Positions 26,394 through 35,208 of a stretch of DNA of 64,000 bases are shown here, one piece after another; the first letter of the stretch is position 1; each line of letters begins with the position of its first letter. Under the pieces are notes generated by a model, which worked only from the letters and a program-made list of their open reading frames with translations, had not been told where the DNA came from and ran no database searches. The stretch is from CAWFKW01 sp963816535 (GTDB taxonomy: Bacteria > Bacteroidota > Ignavibacteria > Tepidaquicellales > OLB5), in contig CAWFKW010000003.1 of assembly GCA_963816535.1 (NCBI GenBank), positions 1,302,001 through 1,366,000 on the forward strand. Reading direction: 5' to 3'. Made by a program: the position numbers and the translations under genes.

Positions 26394-26923
26394 CAGAAAG
26401 ACAAAACGAAATACTGGTTCTGGCTCTGGGAAATGATATAATGGGCGATGATGCCGCCGGCCTGGTTGCGGCCAGGGCGCTGAAAGATTCCTTCGGCGGC
26501 AAAATCGATATATTCGAAGTAGCTTCGGCAGGTTTCGGGCTTATTGATATTCTGGAAGGCTATAAAAAAGTTCTGATTTTGGATTCCGTTCCCTCAAGGC
26601 ATCAGGGACCCGGGCATATTATGGAATTGACCAAAAAGAACTTTTCGAACCACATCTCGTGGTCGCCTCACTATGCGGGACTTCCTGAATTAATAAGTCT
26701 GGCCGAAAAACTGGAGATAAACTTCCCTGACGATATCAGGGTTCTCGTGCTGGAAATTACTGATAAAAGCGTTATAAGAGAAGGTCTTAGCCCTGAAATT
26801 GAAAAACAAATTCCGCTGTATGTTGAAATCGCAAGTTCATTGCTTAATGAGTGGGTAAGCGGTAAGATGGCTGCAAATAGCGAGCATTCCCATCATTTGA
26901 TGTATAAGGATTTGATTTTTTGA
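26390..26923 (+). CDS. Hydrogenase maturation protease for MvhA
   Basis: A 177-residue HyaD/HycI-family peptidase opening with LVLALGNDIMGDDAAGLVAA, followed by LILDSVPSRHQGPGH and a SPHYAGLPEL segment with the conserved histidine. The four-base overlap with mvhA points to that subunit as substrate. It differs clearly from the earlier protease, as expected for enzymes specific to separate large subunits. Confidence 0.9.
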   Translation: MTERQNEILVLALGNDIMGDDAAGLVAARALKDSFGGKIDIFEVASAGFGLIDILEGYKKVLILDSVPSRHQGPGHIMELTKKNFSNHISWSPHYAGLPELISLAEKLEINFPDDIRVLVLEITDKSVIREGLSPEIEKQIPLYVEIASSLLNEWVSGKMAANSEHSHHLMYKDLIF

Positions 26924-26934
26924 GGGTTTATACA

Positions 26935-26968
26935 ATAAAATCTGCGCTTATTCCGGATCAGATTTTAT
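26935..26968 (+). terminator. Hairpin after the hydrogenase operon
   Basis: A perfect 10-bp inverted repeat, ATAAAATCTG with CAGATTTTAT and a 14-base loop, sits 11 bp after the last stop. The stem is AT-rich and only a weak T-rich tail follows, so termination may be partial. A GC-rich inverted region (about 27030-27078, CCCGG/CCGGG) follows before hypA. Confidence 0.4.
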
Positions 26969-27095
26969 GATATTAGTCATATTTTGCTAAACGCGATACG
27001 ATTATATTTGTATTGGTGATTATGAAATGAAACCCGGGGCCTGCCCACAGCGGGCCGCGGGATCCGGGTCAAACCGGAAATAAGATCTATTTACT

Positions 27096-27455
27096 ATGCA
27101 TGAACTCTCAATAGCCCAGGATATTCTTGAAATAATCCGGCTGAATGTGCCACCCGATGAACTGGGACAGATAGAATCAGTCAGGATAAAAATTGGTGAA
27201 TTTGCAGGCGTAGTTTCCGACTCCCTGCAATTTTCATTTATGGCCATCACTTCAGGCACGGTAATGGAAAATGTTAAGCTTGAAATAACGCATGTGCCGT
27301 TCTTAATTAAATGCAATGCTTGCGGCAAAGAAACTTCGAACGAATTCGGCATGATGATTTGTTCCGAATGCGGTTCAGGCGATACCGAAATAATTTCAGG
27401 CAGTGAATTAAAAGTAACCGAGGTTAAACTGTATGATAAGGAGGAAGTAACATGA
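27096..27455 (+). CDS. hypA: HypA, nickel insertion chaperone
   Basis: The 119-residue protein begins MHELSIAQDILE with the nickel-binding His2, and has two zinc-binding CxxC pairs in CNACGKE and CSECGSGD. HypA with HypB delivers nickel to the hydrogenase large subunits. It heads the hyp operon, separated from the structural genes by 172 bp, and overlaps hypB by four bases. Confidence 0.95.
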   Translation: MHELSIAQDILEIIRLNVPPDELGQIESVRIKIGEFAGVVSDSLQFSFMAITSGTVMENVKLEITHVPFLIKCNACGKETSNEFGMMICSECGSGDTEIISGSELKVTEVKLYDKEEVT

Positions 27456-28126
27456 GCGTAATAACGATCGAAAGAAAAGTTCTCGAAAAGAACGACCAGG
27501 TCGCTTTGAAGAACCGCGAGCTGTTCAAAGAAAATAATCTATTTGTCCTGAACCTTGTAAGTTCGCCGGGTTCGGGCAAAACCAGCCTGATAGAGAAAAC
27601 CCTCGGGCAGTTTAAAGGCAGGATAAAAGTATCTGTGATCGAAGGCGACGTGCAAACCGACCTGGACGCTAAAAGAGTTTCAAATTATAATGTGCCGGTA
27701 GTGCAGATAGTTACTAATGGCGCCTGCCATCTTGAAGCAAACCTTGTAAAAGACGCGCTTACAAGCTTTGAGCTTAACGGAACTGATCTGCTGATAATAG
27801 AAAACGTAGGCAACCTTGTCTGCCCGGCCGGATATGATCTGGGAGAAGATACTAAAGTAGTGGTCATAAGCGTAACAGAAGGGGACGATAAACCGCTCAA
27901 ATACCCGAAAATGTTTATGAACTCATCGGTTCTGGTTATCAATAAAACCGACCTGCTGCCATACGTAAACTGCAATATTGGCGAGCTTAGGTCAAACGCG
28001 CTGAAAATTAATCCTAAATTAAAGATCTTCGAACTTTCGTGCACCTCCGGCGCAGGAATAGAAGAATGGTGCGGATGGCTGGAAAGCTCAATTCCGGGCC
28101 GCGGCGGAAGCGCTTCACCACACTGA
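27452..28126 (+). CDS. hypB: HypB, GTPase for nickel insertion
   Basis: A 224-residue G3E-family GTPase with P-loop SSPGSGKTSL, the VIEGDVQTDLDA switch region, GACHLEA, the IENVGNLVCP motif and the INKTDLLPY guanine-specificity motif. It lacks the histidine-rich N-terminal nickel store seen in some HypB. It works with HypA to deliver nickel. Confidence 0.95.
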   Translation: MSVITIERKVLEKNDQVALKNRELFKENNLFVLNLVSSPGSGKTSLIEKTLGQFKGRIKVSVIEGDVQTDLDAKRVSNYNVPVVQIVTNGACHLEANLVKDALTSFELNGTDLLIIENVGNLVCPAGYDLGEDTKVVVISVTEGDDKPLKYPKMFMNSSVLVINKTDLLPYVNCNIGELRSNALKINPKLKIFELSCTSGAGIEEWCGWLESSIPGRGGSASPH

Positions 28127-28127
28127 A

Positions 28128-30395
28128 TTGAAAAAGAGAGTTAAGATAACGATAAAGGGAGCCGTTCAGGGTGTCGGCTTCAGGCCGTTTGTTTACAGGC
28201 TTGCAACTGAATTACAGTTGAAGGGATGGATAAACAACTCGGCCCAGGGAGTATTTATAGATGCTGAAGGAGATGAACAGAGCATTGGCGCTTTTATCAA
28301 AAGGCTGAAAACTGATAAGCCCGCGATATCGCGCATACAGAGCTTCGAACATTCCTTTACTGAAGTCAACGGATTTGAAAAATTCGAGATCATTGAAAGC
28401 AAATCGTCCGGCTCTAAAACCGCGCTCGTATTGCCTGATATTGCAACGTGTCCCGGTTGCCTTGAGGAAATTTTTGACCCGTCAAACAGAAGATACTTAT
28501 ATCCTTTCACTAACTGCACAAATTGCGGACCAAGATTTTCGATAATAGAAGCTCTGCCTTACGACAGGAAGAACACCTCGATGGCTGAGTTTGAAATGTG
28601 CGATGAATGTAAGGCTGAATATGCGGATCCTTCCGACAGAAGGTTTCACGCCGAGCCGACTGCCTGCCCAAATTGCGGCCCGCAGGTTTCGATGTGGGAT
28701 GATCACGGATCTGCAATCGCAGAAAGAAACGATGCAATATTGAAAACCGCCGTATTGATCAAACAAGGAAAGATAATTGCGTTAAAAGGGATCGGCGGAT
28801 TTCAACTGCTGGTTGATGCAAACAATGAAAGCGCTGTAAAAGAATTAAGAATCAGAAAACGCAGAAGCGAAAAACCGCTTGCTTTGATGTTTCCTGATAT
28901 AGAATCTGTAAAGAATGTATGTGAAGTATCCCAACAGGAAGAAGCATTACTTAAATCTATAGAAGCGCCAATAGTATTGCTGAAGAAGCTAACAGGAAGC
29001 CAATCCGAAATTTCACAAAGCATTGCCCCCGGCAATCCGTATTTAGGGATAATGCTGCCTTATTCGCCCCTGCACCATATATTGATGAGTTATTTGAAGA
29101 TTCCGATTGTTGCCACGAGCGGGAATATTTCTGAAGAGCCGATTTGCATCGATGAAAAAACTGCTTTGGAAAAACTAAACGGCATCGCCGATTTTTATCT
29201 TATTCACGACAGGAAAATTCTGAGGCACGTCGATGATTCTATAGTAAGAATCGCGGCGGGACGGCAATATATTATAAGGCGCGCGCGGGGGTATGCCCCA
29301 ATGCCCGTTCAGATGTCCTCTGCATCAAACCCGGTTCTGGCAGCGGGGGCTCATCTTAAAAACACTATCGCTATAAATAAAGGAAACAATGTCTTTATAA
29401 GCCAGCATATAGGCGACTTAGAAAACGAAGAAGCGGTGAACGCTTTTGAGCGTGTTATTAACGACCTTGAGTCGTTTTATGAAATTGAACCTGATTCGGT
29501 TGTGTGCGATTTGCACCCTGATTACGTTTCAACAAAGTATGCGAAAAGCTCCGGGAAAAAAGTCTATCCTGTTCAGCATCATTATGCTCATGTGCTTTCA
29601 TGCATGGCTGAAAATGAGATTGAAGGGGATGTTCTGGGCGTTTCGTGGGACGGAACCGGATACGGAACCGACGGCGCAATATGGGGAAGCGAATTCTTAA
29701 TTCCCGGCGGAGCTGCGTTTAAAAGATTTGCCCATCTGAAACCGTTTGTTCTGCCCGGCGGAGAAAAAGCAATCGAACATGTTTGGCGTTTGGGATTTGC
29801 TTTATTATACAGTGTATACGGCGATAAAGCTTTAGAAATGAATGATATTCCGCTTATCAAAAATAGTAAGCCAGGCGATTTGGAGTTGATCAAACAGCTA
29901 ATAGATAAAGGCATAAACACACCTGTAACAACAAGCATGGGCAGGATGTTTGATGCGGTATCTGCATTAATAGGCATTAGAAAGGATGCAAACTTTGAAG
30001 CGCAGGCAGCCATGGAGCTTGAGTATGCTGCAAACGGTATCAATACAGATGCGCTCTTTGAATATGATATTGTAAAAGAAGGTGAATCGTTTATAATTGA
30101 TTGGAAGAAAATTATTGAAGGTGTTATATTCAACATGAGAAGCGGTATTTCAAAGGAAATGATTTCCGCGAAGTGTCATAATTCGCTTACTGAAATTATA
30201 ACCGATATTGCAAAACTGGCAGGAAAAGAAAAAATTGTTCTCACCGGAGGATGTTTCTTAAATAAGCGCCTGCTGGAAAGAACTATCAGCAGATTAAGAG
30301 AAGAAAAATTCAAAGTGTTTTGGCACACGAAAGTCCCCGCCGGCGACGGGGGGATCTCGCTTGGACAAATTAAATATTCAACTTATATAAAATAA
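28128..30395 (+). CDS. hypF: HypF, carbamoyltransferase for cyanide ligand synthesis
   Basis: The 755-residue enzyme starts at TTG one base after hypB. Domains in order: acylphosphatase-like (about 5-90, GAVQGVGFRPFVYRL), double zinc finger (CPGCLEEIFDP, CTNCGPRF, CDECKAEY, CPNCGPQ), YrdC-like (about 195-380, LMFPDIESVKNVC), and the Kae1-like domain (about 405-755, HHYAHVLSCM, SWDGTGYGTDG, LTGGCFLN). It makes the thiocarboxamide on HypE from carbamoyl phosphate. Confidence 0.95.
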   Translation: MKKRVKITIKGAVQGVGFRPFVYRLATELQLKGWINNSAQGVFIDAEGDEQSIGAFIKRLKTDKPAISRIQSFEHSFTEVNGFEKFEIIESKSSGSKTALVLPDIATCPGCLEEIFDPSNRRYLYPFTNCTNCGPRFSIIEALPYDRKNTSMAEFEMCDECKAEYADPSDRRFHAEPTACPNCGPQVSMWDDHGSAIAERNDAILKTAVLIKQGKIIALKGIGGFQLLVDANNESAVKELRIRKRRSEKPLALMFPDIESVKNVCEVSQQEEALLKSIEAPIVLLKKLTGSQSEISQSIAPGNPYLGIMLPYSPLHHILMSYLKIPIVATSGNISEEPICIDEKTALEKLNGIADFYLIHDRKILRHVDDSIVRIAAGRQYIIRRARGYAPMPVQMSSASNPVLAAGAHLKNTIAINKGNNVFISQHIGDLENEEAVNAFERVINDLESFYEIEPDSVVCDLHPDYVSTKYAKSSGKKVYPVQHHYAHVLSCMAENEIEGDVLGVSWDGTGYGTDGAIWGSEFLIPGGAAFKRFAHLKPFVLPGGEKAIEHVWRLGFALLYSVYGDKALEMNDIPLIKNSKPGDLELIKQLIDKGINTPVTTSMGRMFDAVSALIGIRKDANFEAQAAMELEYAANGINTDALFEYDIVKEGESFIIDWKKIIEGVIFNMRSGISKEMISAKCHNSLTEIITDIAKLAGKEKIVLTGGCFLNKRLLERTISRLREEKFKVFWHTKVPAGDGGISLGQIKYSTYIK

Positions 30396-30396
30396 T

Positions 30397-30657
30397 ATGT
30401 GTTTAGCTGTACCCGGAAAAATATTGAGTATCCATGGCTCCGAAGAGGAACTTACAAGAATTGGTAAGGTAAGCTTTGGCGGAATTGTAAAAGATGTAAA
30501 TCTCGCATACGTACCGGAAGCGAAGGTTGACAACTACGTAATTGTTCATGTTGGATTCGCGCTCAATACCGTTGATGAAAGCGAGGCCATGAAAGTATTT
30601 GAGTACCTGAAAGAAATGGATGAGCTTGGCGAAATTTCCGAAGGTGAAAATAAATGA
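30397..30657 (+). CDS. hypC: HypC, Fe(CN)2CO assembly chaperone
   Basis: An 86-residue HypC with the essential Cys2 in MCLAVPGKIL and the VHVGFALNTVDE segment. It binds HypD and carries the iron-diatomic complex to the large subunit. One chaperone must serve both hydrogenases, since no second HypC is present here. It overlaps hypD by four bases. Confidence 0.95.
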   Translation: MCLAVPGKILSIHGSEEELTRIGKVSFGGIVKDVNLAYVPEAKVDNYVIVHVGFALNTVDESEAMKVFEYLKEMDELGEISEGENK

Positions 30658-31739
30658 AGTTCGTTAACGAATACAGGAACCGGGAAGCGTCCGAACGATA
30701 TTCGAAGATGATCCGTGATATTACAACAAAAGAATGGAACATTATGGAAGTCTGCGGCGGGCAAACGCATGCCATAGTCAAATTCGGCATAGATGAGCTT
30801 CTTCCATCGAAAATAAATCTAATTCACGGCCCGGGCTGCCCGGTTTGCGTTACGTCGCTTGAGCTTATTGATAAATCGATTGAAATTGCATCAAATAAAG
30901 ATGTGATATTCTGTTCATTCGGGGATATGCTTCGCGTGCCGGGGTCAAAAAAAGATCTGCTCAGCGTTAAGGCTGATGGCGGCGATGTAAGAATGTTGTA
31001 TTCGCCGCTTGATGCGCTGAAGATTGCTAAAGATAATCCCGGTAAAGAAGTTGTGTTCTTTGCTGTTGGGTTCGAAACTACGGCTCCTGCAAATGCTATG
31101 GCAGTTTACCAGGCGAAAGAACAGAATATAAAAAATTTTTCAATTTTAGTTTCTCACGTGCTTGTTCCGCCTGCGATGGAGGCGATCCTTTCATCAAAAC
31201 AAAACAAGGTGCAGGGATTCCTGGCAGCCGGACATGTATGCACGGTAATGGGATATAATGAATATTATCCGCTCGCAAAGAAATACAAAGTCCCCATAGT
31301 TGTCACCGGTTTTGAGCCGCTGGATATTCTGCAGGGAATATACATGTGCGTTAAGCAGCTTGAAGAAGGCAGGTCGGAAGTCGAGAACCAGTACGTTCGG
31401 GCGGTGCAGCAAAACGGAAATTTGAAAGCGCAGGAAATTATTAACAAGGTATTTAAGATCGGAACAAGAAAATGGCGCGGCATCGGTGAAATTCCCGATA
31501 GCGGGCTTGTATTGCAGGATGAATACCTGCATTATGACGCTTCGGCTAAATTCGGGCTTGCCGAGCTGGTGGTTGAAGAACCCAAAGAATGTATAAGCGG
31601 CCTGGTTTTGCAGGGAATAAAGAAACCGCATGAATGCGCGGCATTCGGAACTTTATGTACGCCTGAGCGGCCGCTTGGAGCCACTATGGTTTCATCCGAA
31701 GGAGCCTGCGCCGCATATTACAGGTATAGAAAGAACTAA
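30654..31739 (+). CDS. hypD: HypD, Fe-S protein assembling the Fe(CN)2CO ligand set
   Basis: The 361-residue protein has the HypD signatures VCGGQTHAI, HGPGCPVCVTS, FAVGFETTAPA, FLAAGHVCTVMG, and the C-terminal [4Fe-4S] cysteines (CISGLVLQG, HECAAFGTLCTP, GACAAYY). It is the scaffold where cyanide from HypE and CO join iron, with HypC. Length is normal. Confidence 0.95.
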   Translation: MKFVNEYRNREASERYSKMIRDITTKEWNIMEVCGGQTHAIVKFGIDELLPSKINLIHGPGCPVCVTSLELIDKSIEIASNKDVIFCSFGDMLRVPGSKKDLLSVKADGGDVRMLYSPLDALKIAKDNPGKEVVFFAVGFETTAPANAMAVYQAKEQNIKNFSILVSHVLVPPAMEAILSSKQNKVQGFLAAGHVCTVMGYNEYYPLAKKYKVPIVVTGFEPLDILQGIYMCVKQLEEGRSEVENQYVRAVQQNGNLKAQEIINKVFKIGTRKWRGIGEIPDSGLVLQDEYLHYDASAKFGLAELVVEEPKECISGLVLQGIKKPHECAAFGTLCTPERPLGATMVSSEGACAAYYRYRKN

Positions 31740-31742
31740 TTG

Positions 31743-32795
31743 ATGGAAGATAAAGAATTCAGCTTATCGTGTCCAATCCCGATCTCAGATTATCCAAAAG
31801 TTCTGCTTGCACATGGCGGCGGCGGTAAGCTTATGCAGTCTTTGATTGAAAAAATGTTTCGCCCCTCGTTCTCAAATAGCCTGCTTGCGCAAAATCATGA
31901 TTCAACCGTAATTAATGTTAAGGCCGATAAGATTGCTTTCACAACAGATTCTTATGTCGTCAAACCTATTTTCTTTCCCGGGGGCGATATAGGCACGCTG
32001 GCGGTGAACGGAACCGTAAACGACCTTTCAATGAGCGGGGCAATTCCGCGATACATCAGCATTGGATTAATAATAGAAGAGGGCTTCCCCATGGAAGACC
32101 TTTGGAGAGTTGTGAAGTCAATAAACGCATCTGCAAAAGAAGCTGGAGTTGAAATCGTTACCGGCGATACAAAAGTTGTTGATAAAGGAAAAGGCGACGG
32201 GATCTTCATTAATTCTTCAGGGATAGGAATAATTGAAAACAATTTGAATATATCACCCGGCAATATCAGATCCGGCGATGCGGTTATTATAAACGGCGAC
32301 CTCGCCCGCCACGGAATCGCAATCATGGCCGAGCGCGAAGGGCTGGCTTTTGAATCGAAGATCAGGAGCGATTGCGCGCCGTTAAACGGAATTGTAAAGC
32401 TGCTAATAGATTCCGGGATTGAAATTCACTGCATGAGGGACCTGACCCGCGGCGGACTTTCAAGCGCGCTGAATGAGTTGGCGGAAGTCTCCAAAACGGA
32501 AATTCTGATAGATGATAACTCAATCCCTGTCCATGAAGATGTTCAGGGCGCCTGCGAGATACTTGGATTCGACCCTCTTTATGTGGCAAATGAGGGCAAA
32601 TTCGTCATATTTATCAATCCTGAACAGACCGGCAAATGTCTTGAAATCATGAAATCACATCCGTTTGGGAAAGAATCTGCCGTTATTGGAAAAGTAACAG
32701 ATGGTTCAAAACCAGCTGTAAAACTGAAAAGCAGGATCGGAACCGTGAGGATCCTGGACATGTTAAGCGGCGAACAGTTACCCAGAATTTGCTGA
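31743..32795 (+). CDS. hypE: HypE, thiocarboxamide dehydratase
   Basis: I start at the ATG just after a TTG, giving 350 residues. The PurM-like enzyme has LLAHGGGGKLMQSLI, FTTDSYVVKPIFFPGGDIG and RDLTRGGLSSALNE, and ends PRIC with the C-terminal cysteine that becomes the thiocyanate. It dehydrates the carbamoylated cysteine to supply cyanide ligands. It is the last gene of the hyp operon. Confidence 0.95.
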   Translation: MEDKEFSLSCPIPISDYPKVLLAHGGGGKLMQSLIEKMFRPSFSNSLLAQNHDSTVINVKADKIAFTTDSYVVKPIFFPGGDIGTLAVNGTVNDLSMSGAIPRYISIGLIIEEGFPMEDLWRVVKSINASAKEAGVEIVTGDTKVVDKGKGDGIFINSSGIGIIENNLNISPGNIRSGDAVIINGDLARHGIAIMAEREGLAFESKIRSDCAPLNGIVKLLIDSGIEIHCMRDLTRGGLSSALNELAEVSKTEILIDDNSIPVHEDVQGACEILGFDPLYVANEGKFVIFINPEQTGKCLEIMKSHPFGKESAVIGKVTDGSKPAVKLKSRIGTVRILDMLSGEQLPRIC

Positions 32796-32935
32796 TTTCG
32801 TTAGTTTTAGAAGATCTAAAATTCACCAGAAAGAATTAGCCAAAGCCCCTATAAACTTTCCATTTATTTGATATTCAGTTTTCGATTTTTTCCTTATATT
32901 GTTTTACAATTCAATGAAAGGAATACGTTAGTTAT

Positions 32936-33424
32936 ATGAGTAAGAAGATTTTCTTAAAGTCTGCGCAGGCGGCGCTGTTAGTCGTGCTGATAATAGTGAT
33001 TCAGCAATGCGGAGGCAATGATTCAGTCAGTCCAACCGGAACATATATGGGGGGGACCATAACTTACACCAGCACAAATTTGGTCCTGACCAACGGATAT
33101 TATGCAGTGTCCTTTTATGGCGATTCAACCACACCGTTTGGCCATACGCCAATCAAGACTGATTCGCTTGGCGTAGGTATTGGAGGCGGACTTGCATCGA
33201 CTTATTACAAAGAATCCAATTTGCCGAGTGGTAACTATTACATAGCCTCAACATGGATTCGCACAAATCCACCTGACCACCATGTATTTGTTCTGGGGGC
33301 TTTAGGGTGTAACATATCGCACCCCTGTCCCGACCCGACTGTGGTAGCTTTCCCGAATTACGCAGGAACCGCAGCGCTTGATTTCCTGAGCAGGACTTCA
33401 CCTGACAGCGTTATTTATCCGTAA
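32936..33424 (+). CDS. Putative lipoprotein of unknown function (162 aa)
   Basis: Residues 1-25 form a lipoprotein-like signal (SAQAALLVVLIIVIQQC, cysteine 25). The remainder is rich in Gly, Thr, Tyr and Ser, probably a beta structure, with two further cysteines in LGCNISHPCPDP that could form a disulfide. The ATG is preceded by AAAGGAAT. No family was recognised. It stands alone after hypE and converges with the ApbE-containing operon. Confidence 0.6.
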   Translation: MSKKIFLKSAQAALLVVLIIVIQQCGGNDSVSPTGTYMGGTITYTSTNLVLTNGYYAVSFYGDSTTPFGHTPIKTDSLGVGIGGGLASTYYKESNLPSGNYYIASTWIRTNPPDHHVFVLGALGCNISHPCPDPTVVAFPNYAGTAALDFLSRTSPDSVIYP

Positions 33425-33516
33425 AATTAAAATTCCCGCCTGTGAGAACTGGAATTCTTCATGTCGGGGCAAAATTTACATCTTCGGTTTGTTCCGATTC
33501 GCCGTAATAAGTTACC

Positions 33517-34524
33517 TTATTTTATTTCCTTAAAGTCAAAGTCTTTCAATAAATTTTCATCATAATTTACTTTCCCGTTCATATCAACAATTACTCCGGG
33601 CACGTTTTCTGTATCCTTAAAATATTTTTCGGCGCCGTTTATGAACAGAATTTTTGAAAGTACCACGGCTTCTTCAGTTGTTGGCGCAATAGCGGTCGCG
33701 CTTTCGGAAGTCATAGAAGGATAGCCGGTTTTAACGTTGAAGATATGATGGTAACGGACGCCGTTTATAATTGCATAACGTTCATAATCGCCGCTTGTAC
33801 CCACTGATAGATCTTTAACCTCAAGCGACGCTATAATTGCGTTCTTTTCCCTTGGGTGTTCTATCCCAATGCTCCATTTTTCGGTTTCAGTTTTTGAGCC
33901 GCAAACGCGGATGTCCCCGCCGCCGTTTATAAAAAAATCGCTCATTCCGTTTTTCTTCATAATTTCCGCGGCCCTGTCTATCGCATATCCTTTTGCAATA
34001 CCGCCAAGGTCTATCTTCATTCCCTTCTCCGGCAGATAAACTGTAGTATCGCCGGGATTCAGAACTATCTTCTCATACCCCACTAATTTCACCAATGAAT
34101 CGATAGCGCTCTGCGGCGGGATCTTAATTACCGGGTTATCGCTGTTAAAGCCCCATAATTCAGTAATGCATCCTATCGTAATATCAAATATTCCGCCGTA
34201 TTTTTCTGAATAATTTATTGAGCGCTCTATTATTGAATAAGTTTCATAACTAACCCTTACCGGATTTATGCCGGCGTGTGTATTTATTTTATAAACCTCG
34301 CTCGTATCTATTGTAGAGCTCATTACGCCCTGAATTCTCTCCACTTCTTTCAGGGAGTAATACATCGCCCGTTTCATTGAGTCGATTGAGGGGTTGACCG
34401 CCGTGATATCAAACTTCGTGCCCATCAGGTATTTTGTGGCTGTGAATTCATATAGCTGCTGGGCGCGGCAGCTTAAACTAAAAAGGAGAACCGCTATAAG
34501 AGCAGCTCCCCTCTCAAATCTCAT
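33517..34524 (-). CDS. apbE: ApbE, FAD:protein FMN transferase
   Basis: I choose the internal ATG (MRFERGAALIAVLLFSLSC), giving 335 residues with a lipoprotein-type signal; a TTG nine codons earlier would overlap the upstream gene. The family motifs are present: LMGTKFDITA, IDLGGIAKGYAIDRA, FINGGGDIRV, SVGTSGDYERY and HHIFNVKTGYP. ApbE attaches FMN through a phosphoester to Ser/Thr of exported target proteins, using Mg2+. It ends a six-gene envelope redox operon, and a target candidate is the DUF3570 protein two genes upstream. Confidence 0.93.
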   Translation of the reverse strand: MRFERGAALIAVLLFSLSCRAQQLYEFTATKYLMGTKFDITAVNPSIDSMKRAMYYSLKEVERIQGVMSSTIDTSEVYKINTHAGINPVRVSYETYSIIERSINYSEKYGGIFDITIGCITELWGFNSDNPVIKIPPQSAIDSLVKLVGYEKIVLNPGDTTVYLPEKGMKIDLGGIAKGYAIDRAAEIMKKNGMSDFFINGGGDIRVCGSKTETEKWSIGIEHPREKNAIIASLEVKDLSVGTSGDYERYAIINGVRYHHIFNVKTGYPSMTSESATAIAPTTEEAVVLSKILFINGAEKYFKDTENVPGVIVDMNGKVNYDENLLKDFDFKEIK

Positions 34525-34540
34525 TAACGGTTTCAACGGA

Positions 34541-35194
34541 TTAATCGGCAATTATGTGGACCTGGTTTGGTATACAAACTATATTTTCACCGCCGAGTGA
34601 AATGCTTCCTGAATTAACGCAGTTCTTATGAGTACACGAAGCCTGCACAACCCTTGCTTTTTTTCCGCTGATGTTAATCGTCATCTCGCCTCTTGAGCCG
34701 AACACTATTACATTCCTGTTAGAGGTTGAAGCCGGAATTTTTTCCACTAACCTCTCCTTATGGAATATCAGGAAGTTCCTGGCAGCCGTCTCCCCGTCGG
34801 AGGAAGTAAATTTAATCCTGACGGGATTATTGATAACCCTGGGTAATTGCAGTTCTTTAGCTATTTCAGCCGCCTGTTTCCGGATATCGCCGTTTCCGTT
34901 CTTGTAATTCAAGATTTTCCCGCCCTGAACTAAAACAATATCGGCGCTTTCAGGTTTATCCAGCCTGTATTCCGTAAACTTAACTATACCTCCGGAGCTG
35001 TTCAGGTCCTTTATGAATTCCTGGGCAAGCCCGATCGCCTTGTCTTCGTTATCCGTGATAATCTCAAGCGAAAAATTATCCGCGGGCTGTTTTGCCGCCG
35101 CTAGTACTTTTGAAAAAGCAGCGCCCGCCACGTTGGAAAGGGCCGCGGCTCCAATTGCAAATGAACTTATTTTAAAGAAATTTCTTCTGTTCAT
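34541..35194 (-). CDS. Exported NusG domain II protein
   Basis: The 217-residue product starts with a twin-arginine-like signal, MNRRNFFKISSFAIGAAALS. The middle (about 40-125) is an ABC-substrate-like alpha/beta segment, and the C-terminal part (about 155-217) is a NusG domain II unit (VFGSRGEMTINISGKKARVV) with cysteines in QASCTHKNCVNSG and ENIVCIPN. NusG-II domains often occur with ApbE and Rnf/Nqr-type systems, but their role is unclear. The spacing to the neighbours indicates one operon. Confidence 0.8.
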   Translation of the reverse strand: MNRRNFFKISSFAIGAAALSNVAGAAFSKVLAAAKQPADNFSLEIITDNEDKAIGLAQEFIKDLNSSGGIVKFTEYRLDKPESADIVLVQGGKILNYKNGNGDIRKQAAEIAKELQLPRVINNPVRIKFTSSDGETAARNFLIFHKERLVEKIPASTSNRNVIVFGSRGEMTINISGKKARVVQASCTHKNCVNSGSISLGGENIVCIPNQVHIIAD

Positions 35195-35208
35195 AATTTA
35201 TTATTTCA

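Noticed and set aside
32926..32935. ACGTTAGTTA before the 162-aa lipoprotein as a second operator
   Set aside because: It matches only one half of the palindrome at 54372-54393, with no inverted partner, and lies in the ribosome-site region.
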